This document shows positions 13,545 through 13,555 of a stretch of DNA of 13,555 bases, piece by piece; within the stretch, counting starts at the first letter, position 1; the number at the start of each line of letters is the position of its first letter. The notes below the pieces were generated by a model. The model made no database searches and had not been told where the DNA came from. It worked only from the letters and a program-made list of their open reading frames with translations. This DNA is from Steroidobacteraceae bacterium (GTDB lineage Bacteria > Pseudomonadota > Gammaproteobacteria > Steroidobacterales > Steroidobacteraceae): the NCBI GenBank assembly GCA_021325695.1, contig JAJTCR010000004.1, positions 1 to 13,555 on the forward strand, written 5' to 3'. Position numbers and translations under genes: made by a program.

Positions 13545-13555
13545 CGGTGGGTCGT

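Overview
The window is a 13.5 kb piece of a high-GC proteobacterial chromosome. The gene families (DUF485/ActP pair, CBS-DUF294 protein with a DEDDh exonuclease, REC-EAL protein, META lipoprotein, c-di-GMP-I riboswitch, CRP-like site) point to a gammaproteobacterium, possibly of the Xanthomonadales/Steroidobacter type. This placement is inference from content and base composition. Coding density is high and no tRNA, rRNA, CRISPR array, integrase or transposase was seen.

Left part (1-5921): the minus strand carries the N-terminal 241 codons of a saccharopine-dehydrogenase-like oxidoreductase that runs off the left edge. Diverging from it on the plus strand is a small DUF485 membrane protein coupled by ATGA to an ActP-type sodium/solute symporter. 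A 183-bp element follows, bounded by two 35-bp inverted arrays of an AGTGACT-like heptamer. Its right arm ends four bases before the GTG start of a cNMP-binding/CBS/DUF294 nucleotidyltransferase-like protein. That gene is followed two bases later by a 3'-5' exonuclease.

Middle part (5922-10780): six plus-strand genes at operon-like spacing: a response regulator with an intact c-di-GMP phosphodiesterase (EAL) domain; a protein with a histidine-kinase fold whose ATP-binding residues are replaced; a META-domain lipoprotein; a small exported protein resembling surface-adhesin E; an Hpt phosphotransfer protein; and a monoacylglycerol-lipase-like hydrolase. A good CRP-type palindrome lies just before the first start codon. 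A receiver, a possible DHp phosphotransferase and an Hpt domain together suggest a phosphorelay feeding c-di-GMP hydrolysis.

Right part (10781-13555): a clear cyclic-di-GMP-I (GEMM-I) riboswitch precedes a gene whose C-terminal half looks like an outer-membrane beta-barrel. The riboswitch has A where the canonical aptamer has the ligand-contacting G. Converging on it from the minus strand are a YkgJ-type cysteine-cluster protein and, upstream of that, a membrane-anchored serine hydrolase of the class A beta-lactamase fold. The window thus holds both a c-di-GMP-degrading enzyme and a c-di-GMP-family RNA sensor within about 4 kb.
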